DNA of 38,380 bases from Azohydromonas aeria (GCF_009760915.1 NZ_VIDQ01000072.1:1-38380), one strand, 5' to 3'; shown: positions 24,352 through 31,873, numbered from the stretch's first letter. Numbers and translations are program-made. Notes: generated from the letters alone by a model not told the origin.

Positions 24352-25659
24352 TTACTTGAGGCGACCAATAATGTCGGCCACCACGACATGGCGGATTGCG
24401 TTCATCAGCCGGCGCTGGCTGGCCAGGAACGGCAACGCCGGCCCCGAGGCCAGGGCCGCGCAGCTGCGCTCGAACTCGTCGGCGAGATCGGCAAGACCCG
24501 CGGGCACGGCACGCACAAGCCGCTCCACCTCCCGGCGGCAGATGGCTGGCGGGAGTTCCATCGCCTCGCCGGCATCAAGCAAGGCCTGCCGCGTGACCGC
24601 GCCGAACGTACGGGCGCCGGGCAGCTGGATCGGCATATCCGTCTGCGGCCACCGTGCGGCCTCGTCGGCCATGGCGCGCGTGTCGTAGACGCCGGTGCAC
24701 AGGAGGTCATAGGCAGGCGCCAGCTCGACGCCTTCTGGGCTCACCAGGAACGACAGGTTCTTCAGGTGGTTGTCGCCGTTGGCGATGAGCACGTTGAAGA
24801 CGAGCCACCGGTAGAGCGCAATGCGGGCAGCCGCCCGGTTGCGGCAGCAGCGGGCCAGTGCGGCCAGGTTGGCCAGCGTTGCCTCCTGGTACTTGAAGGC
24901 ACGCGAGCGGTTGAGCAGCTGGCACGCATCGACGGCGTGCAAGCGCCGGGTGTGCCCGTCCGCGTCCGTCCTGCGGTCAAAGCGCTCGACGATGTAGACC
25001 GGCTCGGGCGTGTAGCGCAGGTGTACCCGCGGCACGGCCAGACCGGCCTTGGCCGCCAGGCGCATCATCAGGTACTCGTTGGCCACCGTGGCCGGGTACT
25101 CGGGCAGCCGGTTGTCGGGCTTGAGGATGTGCGTGGAGGCCTGGCCGCCCACAGGCTCGCACAGCTCGCCGTCCCGGAGCACCACAAGGAGCTTGTGCTG
25201 GGCGCCGGCAGCCGACATGCGCTTGGGCGCGCCGTGGCTCAACGGCACGCGTGGCAGCAGCCTGATGCGCCGGCACAGCTCCTCGTCGGGCAGCGGCCGC
25301 AGTCCGGTGCCTTCCGCGACGGCCGCGCCCGGACGCTGCAGCACCAGGGAGCCCGCGGACTCTGCACCCAGGTACTCCAGCAGCGCGAACGCGTCGGCTT
25401 GGTCGACACGCGCCTCCTGGCTCAGCAGCAGCCGAGCGCCCTCCTCGGGCAGGAGGTTGTCGAAGTACCACTGCACGGGCCGATTCGTACCGCCGTCCAC
25501 ATGGCTCAAGCCCGAGCGCGGCAGTCCAGGCGCCAAGTCGAATCCCTGCGGATCACGAGCCCAGTCCGGGTCGTAGTCGAAGCGCCAGACGTCGTCGTTC
25601 TCGTGCAGCGAGCCGACAAGGCGCCGGCCGTCGAGCAGCACTTCCAGGGTCCGCGGCAT
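24352..25659 (-). CDS. hipA: HipA-family serine/threonine kinase toxin
   Basis: A 435-residue HipA kinase. It has the N-terminal subdomain (LEVLLDGRRLVGSLHENDD, WYFDNLLPEEGARLLL), the glycine-rich segment MSAAGAQHKLLVV, the lysine strand THILKP and VERFDR. The catalytic loop is NVLIANGDNHLKNLSFL, with Asp296 as the base, and the metal-binding LAPAYDLL follows. The family phosphorylates glutamyl-tRNA synthetase or related targets and causes persistence. Length and motifs are complete, so it is probably active. It lies five bases downstream of the XRE antitoxin gene and forms a two-gene operon with it. Confidence 0.95.
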   Translation of the reverse strand: MPRTLEVLLDGRRLVGSLHENDDVWRFDYDPDWARDPQGFDLAPGLPRSGLSHVDGGTNRPVQWYFDNLLPEEGARLLLSQEARVDQADAFALLEYLGAESAGSLVLQRPGAAVAEGTGLRPLPDEELCRRIRLLPRVPLSHGAPKRMSAAGAQHKLLVVLRDGELCEPVGGQASTHILKPDNRLPEYPATVANEYLMMRLAAKAGLAVPRVHLRYTPEPVYIVERFDRRTDADGHTRRLHAVDACQLLNRSRAFKYQEATLANLAALARCCRNRAAARIALYRWLVFNVLIANGDNHLKNLSFLVSPEGVELAPAYDLLCTGVYDTRAMADEAARWPQTDMPIQLPGARTFGAVTRQALLDAGEAMELPPAICRREVERLVRAVPAGLADLADEFERSCAALASGPALPFLASQRRLMNAIRHVVVADIIGRLK

Positions 25660-25664
25660 GCGCT

Positions 25665-25979
25665 TTAGTCCCGTGCATCACCTGCCGCTGCAGGGCGGGC
25701 GCGTCGCTGGTACGGCTTGATGCCACCCCTGGCCTGCAGTCGCTGCAGCTCCTGCACCGCGGACTCCGGCAGGTCGAGCTGCAGGTGTGCGCCAACTTCC
25801 GCCAGCAGCTTGAACACCAGCCCCATCTGCAGGGTCGGCTTGCCATGCTCGGCATCCGTCACGAACTGCTTGCTCACGCCCGCCAGGGCCGCCAGGTCGT
25901 CCAGCCGGACGTGGGCCGCGCGCCTGGCCGCTCTCAGTGCCAGTCCGAACGCCGCCATGTCGTCGATGAGAACTTTCAT
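25665..25979 (-). CDS. hipB: HipB-like XRE antitoxin/repressor
   Basis: A 104-residue protein with a helix-turn-helix of the Cro/XRE type (VRLDDLAALAGVSKQFVTDA, HGKPTLQMGLVFKLLAEVGA). It precedes hipA with the usual order and a five-base gap. Such proteins bind HipA and repress the operon. The ATG at 25979 follows an AGGA at a good distance; this AGGA is part of the inner operator arm (25985-25990, read on the minus strand). Two identical palindromes upstream (25985-26002 and 26088-26105) are the likely binding sites. Confidence 0.93.
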   Translation of the reverse strand: MKVLIDDMAAFGLALRAARRAAHVRLDDLAALAGVSKQFVTDAEHGKPTLQMGLVFKLLAEVGAHLQLDLPESAVQELQRLQARGGIKPYQRRARPAAAGDARD

Positions 25980-25984
25980 GAAAA

Positions 25985-26002
25985 TTCCTGTGGAGTCAGG
26001 AA
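25985..26002. promoter_or_regulatory. probable HipB operator 1
   Basis: TTCCTG, six bases, CAGGAA; with flanks the arms extend to AAAATTCCTG and CAGGAATTTT. It lies six bases upstream of the hipB start codon. The same TTCCTG-N6-CAGGAA recurs at 26088-26105. Confidence 0.72.
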
Positions 26003-26087
26003 TTTTTGCACAGCACGTCTGCTATTGAGCAAGAGTGCCTGAGATCGTAGGAATTCAGTCTAAGAATCCTGCCCTTGAAGGCTTCAG

Positions 26088-26105
26088 TTCCTGAGAGCGC
26101 AGGAA
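26088..26105. promoter_or_regulatory. probable HipB operator 2
   Basis: This is a second TTCCTG-N6-CAGGAA palindrome with the same spacing, centred 103 bases from operator 1, close to ten helical turns. A weaker related element (AGGAATTC then AGAATCCT) lies between the two at 26049-26070. The arrangement could allow looping by HipBA. Confidence 0.62.
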
Positions 26106-26389
26106 CGTGGTTCTATCGACGCCAACTTCACTTTCACGGCAGCCTCAACAGCTCCTTCGCCTTCGGCAGCTTCCTCTGCCCGGTGAATGAGGCGCCGATG
26201 GCCAACCTGATCCAGGCGGGCGCAGCTGTGCCGGTGCAATGACCTGAGCCATGAGGCACCCACAGGCACCTGCGCTCATGTCTGGAAGACCGACAGGCAG
26301 GGGAGTGGCCAATGCCGAGCCGGCGCGTAACAGGCCGCCGCAAAAGCGCGCCCTCACCGCCGGAAGAGCGCACTTCCTGACCGCCGTTC

Positions 26390-26539
26390 TCAGTAAGCGA
26401 ACGCCGAGGCCAGCTGGCAGTCGTTCGGGTGCGCGCCGAGGTTCTCCGAGAGCGTCAGCCGCCCCGCCGGCACGAAGCGCGGCGAATCGGGCTCCGGGAT
26501 GAAGGCGAAGATGAAGAGATCCTGCTGGCGAGCTGCCAT
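26390..26539 (-). pseudogene. truncated hipA remnant (49 codons)
   Basis: The ATG at 26539 overlaps the stop of the preceding XRE gene (TGATG). The frame reads MAARQQDLFIFAFIPEPDS, PRFVPAGRLTLSEN and ends LASAFAY before a stop. This matches the first residues of HipA-family toxins of the group beginning LFVFANLDGEFVPCGLLTL and continuing to LASEFAYG-RYLERP. The kinase core is absent and is not found in any frame down to 26106. The second hipBA locus has therefore lost its toxin, or it encodes only a HipA N-terminal stub. The context and motif make the family call fairly safe. Confidence 0.72.
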
Positions 26540-26880
26540 CAGAAGTCCAACTCGTCGAGCTTGGAGCGGGTCAAGGGTCGCACGCGCCTGGTGGCCTCCC
26601 TGGCCGCCAGGGCCTGCAGCGAGGGGTCGTTTTCCTGGAGCAGCGACAGCAAGGTCACGCCCGGCGCAACGGCGTCGAGGTAGCGCAGGATCTGGGCCGT
26701 GGTCCGGCTCAAGTTCCCCTTCTCGACCAGGATCGCCGTCGAGCGCGCGATGCCTGCGCGGGCCGCTGCGTCGGACTGCTGCAGGTTGCGCGCCACGCGC
26801 AGCCGCGCCAGCTTCTCGCCCAAGCTCTTGGCCTCAGCCACGCGCTGGGGGCTCATCAACGGGATTTCGTTGCGCTTCAT
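26539..26880 (-). CDS. second HipB-like XRE regulator, toxin-less
   Basis: A 113-residue helix-turn-helix protein (GEKLARLRVARNLQQSDAAA, RAGIARSTAILVEKGNLSRT) of the HipB/XRE family. Starts at 26892 and 26928 are also in frame; the ATG at 26880 is preferred because it leaves the upstream inverted repeat at the gene edge. The next gene is a truncated hipA. It could still act as a repressor or cross-talk with the intact HipBA pair nearby, but its sequence is only distantly like the HipB at 25665-25979. Confidence 0.83.
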   Translation of the reverse strand: MKRNEIPLMSPQRVAEAKSLGEKLARLRVARNLQQSDAAARAGIARSTAILVEKGNLSRTTAQILRYLDAVAPGVTLLSLLQENDPSLQALAAREATRRVRPLTRSKLDELDF

Positions 26881-26927
26881 GTCTGCAATCATGGACTTTA
26901 AGTGTTTTAAGCCTGTGATTGCGGACA
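26880..26927. promoter_or_regulatory. inverted repeat at the second hipB start
   Basis: TGTCTGCAATCA (26880-26891) and TGATTGCGGACA (26916-26927) match at 11 of 12 positions as an inverted repeat, around an AT-rich 24-base centre with two TTTAAG-like repeats. Its position at the gene start suggests an autoregulatory operator. Confidence 0.55.
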
Positions 26928-27083
26928 CGTCCTGCGAAGCGATACTGCTTCGGCCACGTGTAGCCGGTCAGTGAATGCAGATGTCAGCGGGCCGCCTCAG
27001 GTCGGTGCCCGGTTGTCTGTAGAGACAAGCCTACCTTTGCGAGCCCCGTGAAGAAACGACATAGCGCGGCCCTCTGCGCGGCG

Positions 27084-27320
27084 TCAGTCCCCATAGAGCT
27101 CGCCGCGCGTCCAGTCCCGGCTGCCCAAGGGCTGCTGGCCGTGCAGACGCTGCAACAGGCTTGAGCGCGCCGCTTGACGGGGCATGTCCTGCGCCTGTGC
27201 CGGCGCCATGGTCGCCACGGGCTTGCCGCGCGCCAGGATGGTCACGACTTTGCCGGCGGCCACCTCCCGCAGCAGGCTGCAGAACTGGAGCCTGGCCTGC
27301 GCGGCGGAGATGGTTTTCAC
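27084..27320 (-). CDS. orphan Phd/YefM-type antitoxin
   Basis: A 78-residue protein starting at a GTG at 27320. The N-terminus MKTISAAQARLQFCSLLREV followed by GKVVTILARGKPVATMAP is the Phd/YefM fold, which binds operator DNA. The C-terminal tail (SRDWTRGELYGD) is the toxin-binding part. No PIN, RelE or Doc toxin frame follows on the minus strand before 26930, so the toxin is missing. It could protect against a toxin encoded elsewhere. A perfect palindrome sits 14 bases upstream. Confidence 0.85.
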   Translation of the reverse strand: MKTISAAQARLQFCSLLREVAAGKVVTILARGKPVATMAPAQAQDMPRQAARSSLLQRLHGQQPLGSRDWTRGELYGD

Positions 27321-27334
27321 AAGGGGAAAGCTGT

Positions 27335-27353
27335 TGTAGTGATCAGCACTACA
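27335..27353. promoter_or_regulatory. probable Phd-type operator palindrome
   Basis: TGTAGTG and CACTACA flank ATCAG, giving a perfect 7-bp inverted repeat just upstream of the antitoxin start. Phd-family antitoxins repress their own promoters through such sites. Confidence 0.6.
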
Positions 27354-27460
27354 TGTTCACTTCAACGGTTTGGGTGTCAAGCCGCCATTGCCAAGTCGAT
27401 TGCAGGCCTCGGAAACCGAGCCTGGCCCGGGAGCGTGCCGAGCGGAAAACCGTCTGCTGC

Positions 27461-27702
27461 TTACCCAGGGCCTTGGTCTGGGTTGGTCGTCAGCCGCGCC
27501 AGCAGCGCCTCCACGACCGCGCGTGCCTGGCACTCCTGCCAGTACGAGCTTTCAAGATCACAGGCGCAGCGGGTGCCGGCGTTGACGGCCGGGTGCTCGT
27601 AGAACACGGCCGGGCCGCTCGCTCCGTCGCAATGATCTTCAGCGTGGCGGCGTGCTCGGCGGTGAGCGCCTCGTTGACCGGGAACAATCGCTTCACGGGC
27701 AT
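27461..27702 (-). pseudogene. frameshifted small gene of unknown function
   Basis: From the ATG at 27702 the frame reads MPVKRLFPVNEALTAEHAAT and LKIIATERA with GC-rich third positions. Near 27615 the coding signal moves to another frame, which continues AVFYEHPAVNAGTRCACDLE and YWQECQARAVVEALLARL to a stop at 27461. The change in third-position pattern is abrupt, so this looks like one gene of about 80 codons with a single frameshift. The family is not recognised. A sequencing error would restore it. Confidence 0.5.
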
Positions 27703-27829
27703 TCCTGAACTCCTGGGACGGCTCGGTCACCGCCCGTGCTGCGGGCGCCAGACATTGGACGACGCGGTGCACGCCATGTCCGGCCTGCCTGCGGGCAACC
27801 GGCGTACGTCGTGTCGAGAGCAGCTGCTT

Positions 27830-28306
27830 TCAGCAAAGTGCAACCCAGCCCAGATTGCCGCGCCGCACGGCCTGCTCGATGGCAGCTGCGGCCGAAGCGC
27901 CTCGAGGCCCGAGCAGGCACCGCAATTCGCCCAGTGCGGCCGCAAGCTGCTCCAGGCAGGCCCTGCACCACGACAGCGGCAGCGCCGGATCACGCGCGGT
28001 GTGCAGCAGCGTCCTGGTCATGTGCCGCAGCACGCCCACCTCGTCGAACACGCCCAGGCGCGCCAGCTTGGCGCCGCCGAGCACATAGTGGTGGATGCGC
28101 TGCGGCTCGCTGGCATGCCGGGCGCGGCGCACGTCCCGCTGCAGCGCCTGGCAGCGCTGCAGGAGCTGCTGCACCGGCCGCGCCAGATCCATGGATGCCC
28201 CATGCAATGCGTCGGCATCGCGCGCGCGCAGATGGGTGTCGTGGAGCGACTCGCCGCCTTCAGCAGGCGAGGCATCGACCGGTTTCAAGGAGGTGTGGTT
28301 GTTCAC
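27830..28306 (-). CDS. hypothetical protein
   Basis: A frame of 158 residues from a GTG at 28306 to 27830. A longer upstream extension is arginine- and proline-rich and looks non-coding; an ATG at 28193 is another possible start. The protein is mainly helical, with conserved-looking blocks MDLARPVQQLLQRCQALQRD, HHYVLGGAKLARLGVFDEVG and CLEQLAAALGELRCLLG. No signal peptide, membrane segment or catalytic motif is visible. It lies between the toxin-antitoxin island and the partition locus, so a plasmid-maintenance role is possible but unsupported. Confidence 0.55.
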   Translation of the reverse strand: MNNHTSLKPVDASPAEGGESLHDTHLRARDADALHGASMDLARPVQQLLQRCQALQRDVRRARHASEPQRIHHYVLGGAKLARLGVFDEVGVLRHMTRTLLHTARDPALPLSWCRACLEQLAAALGELRCLLGPRGASAAAAIEQAVRRGNLGWVALC

Positions 28307-28817
28307 TGCGACGTTTGCGGCGTGGGGTGCAGGTTGCAGGACAGGGCCTCCCTGTGTGGCACCCCGGCACGGCGCTGCTGGCGCGGTGCGGGATCTTGGT
28401 TCACACCAGGATGCCCAGCGAATCTGGCTCGTGGGCCGGCGCAGCGGCGCCTGACCTTGGAATGCCGAGGTTGGGCGGCTCACTCGAGCATGCAAGCCGC
28501 AGAACAAGGCAGGCGGCAGCAGAAGGCTGCGCGGGATGGAAGAAAGGAATCGGAGGGACACAAGCAGTTAGCCCACTCCCCCGAGTCACCCGGTAAAGCC
28601 AGGGGCGGTTGCGACGCCCCGTGATGGTCTGGCGCGCGGCTGCGCAAGCCCGCCTTCGCTACTGGCTTGGACGACTCCGCGGCAGCGCGGCACCCAGTAA
28701 TGACTCACATCCGCCGCCGGGACACGGCCAGCGGCTGTCTTTTTCGTGGCTCGCACACTGACCCCAACTGATCAGACTGTGCCGCACGTCACGGGATCTC
28801 TTGCGCAGCTCCTGGGT
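28307..28817. other. non-coding stretch before the parS cluster
   Basis: No frame with a ribosome site or a recognisable motif is seen on either strand. A GGGGCG/CGCCCC hairpin occurs at 28602-28620, without a following T-run. The first parS-like palindrome begins at 28818. Confidence 0.5.
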
Positions 28818-28838
28818 GGTGCAAGACGGTCTTGCACC
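28818..28838. repeat. putative parS site 1
   Basis: A perfect palindrome: arms GGTGCAAGAC and GTCTTGCACC around a central G. It is one of four copies next to parAB. Confidence 0.85.
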
Positions 28839-29007
28839 CCGCCTGTTGTCCGGAGGGTAATCGTCTCCTGCGGTGGAAATGGTCGCCTTACAGGCTTGCT
28901 GCTGCCGGGCCTGGACCGCGTGCAGATCCGATCCAGGTCAGCTGCGGCGCCATGTTTGCGGCGGACAATTCATGCCGGCACGGACCCCAAGGCGCCAAGC
29001 ATTGGAC

Positions 29008-29028
29008 GGTGCAAGACGGTCTTGCACC
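29008..29028. repeat. putative parS site 2
   Basis: An exact copy of site 1, 190 bases downstream of it. Confidence 0.85.
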
Positions 29029-29158
29029 TTGCCAATCGCCGTCCGCGTGCCGGCTGCTGCTTCCAGGCCCGGCTGTAAGGCAGAACATGCGCGTGCGTGC
29101 CTAGCAAGGCTGCAACTTCCTTGGCGAAGCTGAACCCGGTGCAGTTTCCATCTTGCAA

Positions 29159-29179
29159 CATGCAAGACCGTCTTGCACC
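29159..29179. repeat. putative parS site 3 (variant)
   Basis: The same palindrome with the central base inverted (CATGCAAGAC, C, GTCTTGCACC); two outer bases of one arm differ. It lies 151 bases after site 2, just beyond the parB stop. Confidence 0.8.
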
Positions 29180-29205
29180 AAGTCCACGCCTCACCGGCCT
29201 GCCGC

Positions 29206-30237
29206 TCATCCCAGCCAATGGCGCAGGCGCTCCTCGAATGCTTCCCACTGCTCCGCCGGCAACTGCGCGGGGTCCAGCTCAAGTTCGACGCGCACGCGTT
29301 TGCCAGTGCGGCGGATCACGCCTTCCCGTCCCGGCCCAAGCGCCAGCTTGCGTTCTGACGTGGAAGACGGTCTTGCACCCTCCCCGCCCGGCACGCTGAC
29401 GAGTACCTTGAAGACCGCAACCGCCGGCAGCCGGTCCGCCCGCACCTCCCGGGCGCGGGCCTTCACCCCTGCGGGATCGCGCTGGCAAGCGTCGGACAGC
29501 GCCTTGGCCCAGCGGAACTGGATGTCGTTGGGCGAGGAGAACGCATCGAGCACGGCCTGCGGCAGTTCTGCAATGCGCACAGCCTCGCTCACGTCAGTGG
29601 ATCCGCGGCCAATGTCGGCCGCCAGCGCCCGCATCGACGGAAACAGCCCCTCCGCCAGGGCACGCCGGTACATCTGTCCCTGTTCATAGGGCGAGAGGTT
29701 CTTGCGGTGGCGGTTCTCGCGCTCCATGTGCGCGAAGAGCTCCCGGTCGCCCAGCGGCTTGATGACGGCAAGCACCGGCAGCCCCAGGTCCAGGCAGGCG
29801 CGGTGGCGGCGGTGTCCGAACACCAGCTCGTAACGTCCTCCCTCGCCTTCCATCGGCCGCACCATGATCGGCTGCACATTGCCGCCCGCGTCCTGGATCT
29901 CGGCCTTGAGTGCCAGGAACTCCTGATCCGAGAACGACGCGTCGGCACGGTTGGCCCAGCGGCTGGGCAGGATCCGCGCCGCGTCCAGCAGCTGCGCGCC
30001 GCGGTCGTTCTCAAGTTCCTGCGTGAGGGCTTTGAGGCTTTCCACCTCGCGCTGCAGTTCGTCGGCCTTACCGCGCAGCGCGTTGGTGTTGAAGATCGCC
30101 GCGGTCGTGTAGCCCACACCGGTCTTGACCGCCGGCTGCGGCGCAGGTTCAGGCACCGCCTCAGACGTCTTGGTCCGCGCCTCCGGGATCACGAAGGCGA
30201 TGTTCTCGCCTACCTTCTCGCGCCGCTTGGTGCTCAT
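29206..30237 (-). CDS. parB: ParB-type centromere-binding protein
   Basis: A 343-residue ParB/Spo0J-type protein. A basic N-terminus (STKRREKVGENIAF), which may contact ParA, is followed by a helical segment and the ParB nuclease-like fold with VQPIMVRP and the CTP-binding motif region GHRRHRAC. ENRHRKNLSPYEQGQMYRRA comes next, then a helix-turn-helix (SMRALAADIGRGSTDVSEAV) and a C-terminal dimerisation part ending EERLRHWLG. It binds parS sites and spreads or slides from them, and ParA moves the complex. The ATG at 30237 overlaps the parA stop (ATGA). Four parS-like palindromes lie in its 3' part and just downstream. Confidence 0.95.
   Translation of the reverse strand: MSTKRREKVGENIAFVIPEARTKTSEAVPEPAPQPAVKTGVGYTTAAIFNTNALRGKADELQREVESLKALTQELENDRGAQLLDAARILPSRWANRADASFSDQEFLALKAEIQDAGGNVQPIMVRPMEGEGGRYELVFGHRRHRACLDLGLPVLAVIKPLGDRELFAHMERENRHRKNLSPYEQGQMYRRALAEGLFPSMRALAADIGRGSTDVSEAVRIAELPQAVLDAFSSPNDIQFRWAKALSDACQRDPAGVKARAREVRADRLPAVAVFKVLVSVPGGEGARPSSTSERKLALGPGREGVIRRTGKRVRVELELDPAQLPAEQWEAFEERLRHWLG
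29359..29379. repeat. putative parS site 4, inside parB
   Basis: CGTGGAAGAC, G, GTCTTGCACC: one arm is intact and the other has two changes. It lies within the parB coding region, in the part that links the DNA-binding core to the C-terminal dimerisation region, and is translated as GARPSSTSE. Confidence 0.75.
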
Positions 30238-31430
30238 TGCGCACTCCCCAGCCGCTCGGTCTGGTTGGACCAGAACATCTGGGCCTGGTCTTCTATGAGA
30301 TCCACCAGGCGGTCGAAGGCGTCGGTGGCGCGCTTGAGGGTGCGTGCCGAGGGCGCGTTCTTGAGCTGGTCGTAGACCGTACCGAACTCGGCTGATCCGG
30401 CAATGGCCGCTGCGGTCTTCGGAATCTCGATCTGCAGCAGCTTATCGGCGTAGGCGGCGCTGAGCCACTTCTTGACGAGGATCGCACTGGCATCGGTGCT
30501 CTCGACCTTCGTCAGCAGCACGTTCACGAAGGCAAACCGCTTGGAGCCCCCACGCGCGCGCACCAGCGTCCCCGTCAGGTCGCTGAACAGGTTCCAGAAT
30601 TGAGCCGAGCTGGCGAAGTCCAGCGCCGAGGGCGGCAAGGGCATCACGATGCCGTCGGCAGCCATGAGCGCGTTGATCGTGACGTAGGAAAGCGAGGGCG
30701 GGGTGTCGACGATGATGAAGTCGTAGCTGTCGCGGGCGTTGTCCAGCGCCAAGTCCATCACGCGCCAGAACTCGAAAGCCTGGTCGTTCATCTGCCGGGC
30801 CGGCAGTGCGAACTCCGCACCGAACAGCACGGGTGCTGCCGCGATCAGGTCGATGCCGTCCCAGTACGTTGGGCGCACCGCATAGCCCACGTCATCCTGG
30901 TCCCCGTTGAACAGGGGCAGCAACGTGTCCTCGGGTGCCACCTCCGAGTCCGGCAGGATGCCAAATAGGGTGGTGAGACTTCCCTGCGGGTCGCAGTCGA
31001 TCAACAGCACCCGGTGGCCCGCCAGCGTCAGGCCCTGCGCCAGGGTCGCGGCCGTCGTCGTCTTGCTAACGCCGCCCTTGAAGTTGCCGATGCACAGCGT
31101 GCAGGCCGTGGCCATGGGCGGTCGCATGTCGCCACTGCGCGTGGCACGGACCCACTGGCGTGCCTCGGCCAGCGTGAACTCGCGCCGGGCCCCGCTGGGC
31201 GAGAGTGCCCCCGTGGGAAGGTCGCCCTTCTTGATTCTGGCGTCGAACCGGTTGCGGCCCAGTCCGGTGAGTTCGGCCAGCTGTGAAGCCGTGAAACGCG
31301 GAGCCTCCTTGCGCGAGGTGGGCGACAGCATCGTGCTGCGGACCTGCGACAGGATGGCCTGCACACGTTCAGCCTGAACATCGATGTCCTCCAGGCTGAG
31401 TCCCGGTTGTTCCAGCAGCGTATCGTCCAA
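30234..31430 (-). CDS. parA: ParA-type partition ATPase with N-terminal DNA-binding domain
   Basis: A 398-residue type Ia ParA. The start is a TTG at 31430, supported by GGAGG six to seven bases upstream and by the absence of an in-frame ATG at a suitable place. The N-terminal part contains a helix-turn-helix of the MerR-like/Ia type (FTASQLAELTGLGRNRFDAR), used for autorepression in this class. The deviant Walker A motif is GNFKGGVSKTTTA near residue 115, followed by LLIDCDPQGSLTTLFG (Walker A') and DFIIVDTPPSLSYVTINAL (Walker B). It drives segregation with ParB. The gene reads away from the origin region and overlaps parB. Confidence 0.95.
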   Translation of the reverse strand: MDDTLLEQPGLSLEDIDVQAERVQAILSQVRSTMLSPTSRKEAPRFTASQLAELTGLGRNRFDARIKKGDLPTGALSPSGARREFTLAEARQWVRATRSGDMRPPMATACTLCIGNFKGGVSKTTTAATLAQGLTLAGHRVLLIDCDPQGSLTTLFGILPDSEVAPEDTLLPLFNGDQDDVGYAVRPTYWDGIDLIAAAPVLFGAEFALPARQMNDQAFEFWRVMDLALDNARDSYDFIIVDTPPSLSYVTINALMAADGIVMPLPPSALDFASSAQFWNLFSDLTGTLVRARGGSKRFAFVNVLLTKVESTDASAILVKKWLSAAYADKLLQIEIPKTAAAIAGSAEFGTVYDQLKNAPSARTLKRATDAFDRLVDLIEDQAQMFWSNQTERLGSAQ

Positions 31431-31622
31431 ACCGAACCTCCACGGCAGTTATTGAGCGTCATGGGCATTGTAGGCGCTGACGTGGATTTCACGACCGATC
31501 AGTGTTTCCTACGTCCAGTACGCCGCTGTAAACCCAGCAAAACGTGTTTTTGACCGAGCCATGCCGAACCTTGTCCAGCTGGGGTTTCAGTTGTATTCAA
31601 GCCTTATTCAAACATTTGGGGC

Positions 31623-31631
31623 TGTGTATAA
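31623..31631 (-). promoter_or_regulatory. DnaA box 1
   Basis: TTATACACA on the minus strand, a perfect match to TTATNCACA, next to AT-rich sequence. Confidence 0.7.
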
Positions 31632-31674
31632 GTGCTTTTATCCCATACGCGACAACCATTTGCAGCAATCGGGT

Positions 31675-31756
31675 GTCCGCACTTATGACTGAAGGTGTCC
31701 GCACTTCTGACCTTGCGCGTCCGCACCTTTGACTAACGGCGTCCGTGCTTTTGACT
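31675..31756 (+). repeat. iteron array (four copies, 22-bp period)
   Basis: Copies start at 31675, 31697, 31719 and 31741, exactly 22 bases apart, with the 16-base core GTCCGCACTTNTGACT. The variants are GTCCGCACTTATGACT, GTCCGCACTTCTGACC, GTCCGCACCTTTGACT and GTCCGTGCTTTTGACT. The two-turn period places all initiator monomers on one DNA face. A weaker partial copy starts at 31770. Confidence 0.9.
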
Positions 31757-31783
31757 CTTGGTTGGATATGTCCGCTTGCGCTC

Positions 31784-31793
31784 TTGTGGATAA
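31784..31793 (-). promoter_or_regulatory. DnaA box 2
   Basis: TTATCCACAA on the minus strand, a perfect consensus DnaA box, directly following the iteron array. Confidence 0.85.
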
Positions 31794-31873
31794 GCCAAGG
31801 GAGGTGCCGCAGTCAGACGAAGCTGTTTGCTGCGTACGAACGGTTCGTGAGCCGAAGCCGCTACGGCAGGGGC

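Noticed and set aside
26070..26228. Plus-strand frame reading FYRRQLHFHGSLNSSFAFGS and onward
   Set aside because: The frame looks protein-like but has no start codon with a ribosome site and no recognised family, and it overlaps a HipB operator.
28602..28620. GGGGCG/CGCCCC hairpin
   Set aside because: No T-run follows and it is not directly behind a plus-strand gene, so it is not called as a terminator.
28818..29379. CRISPR-like repeats
   Set aside because: The repeats are palindromic, irregularly spaced by 150-200 bases, and lie at parAB. There is no array or cas gene.
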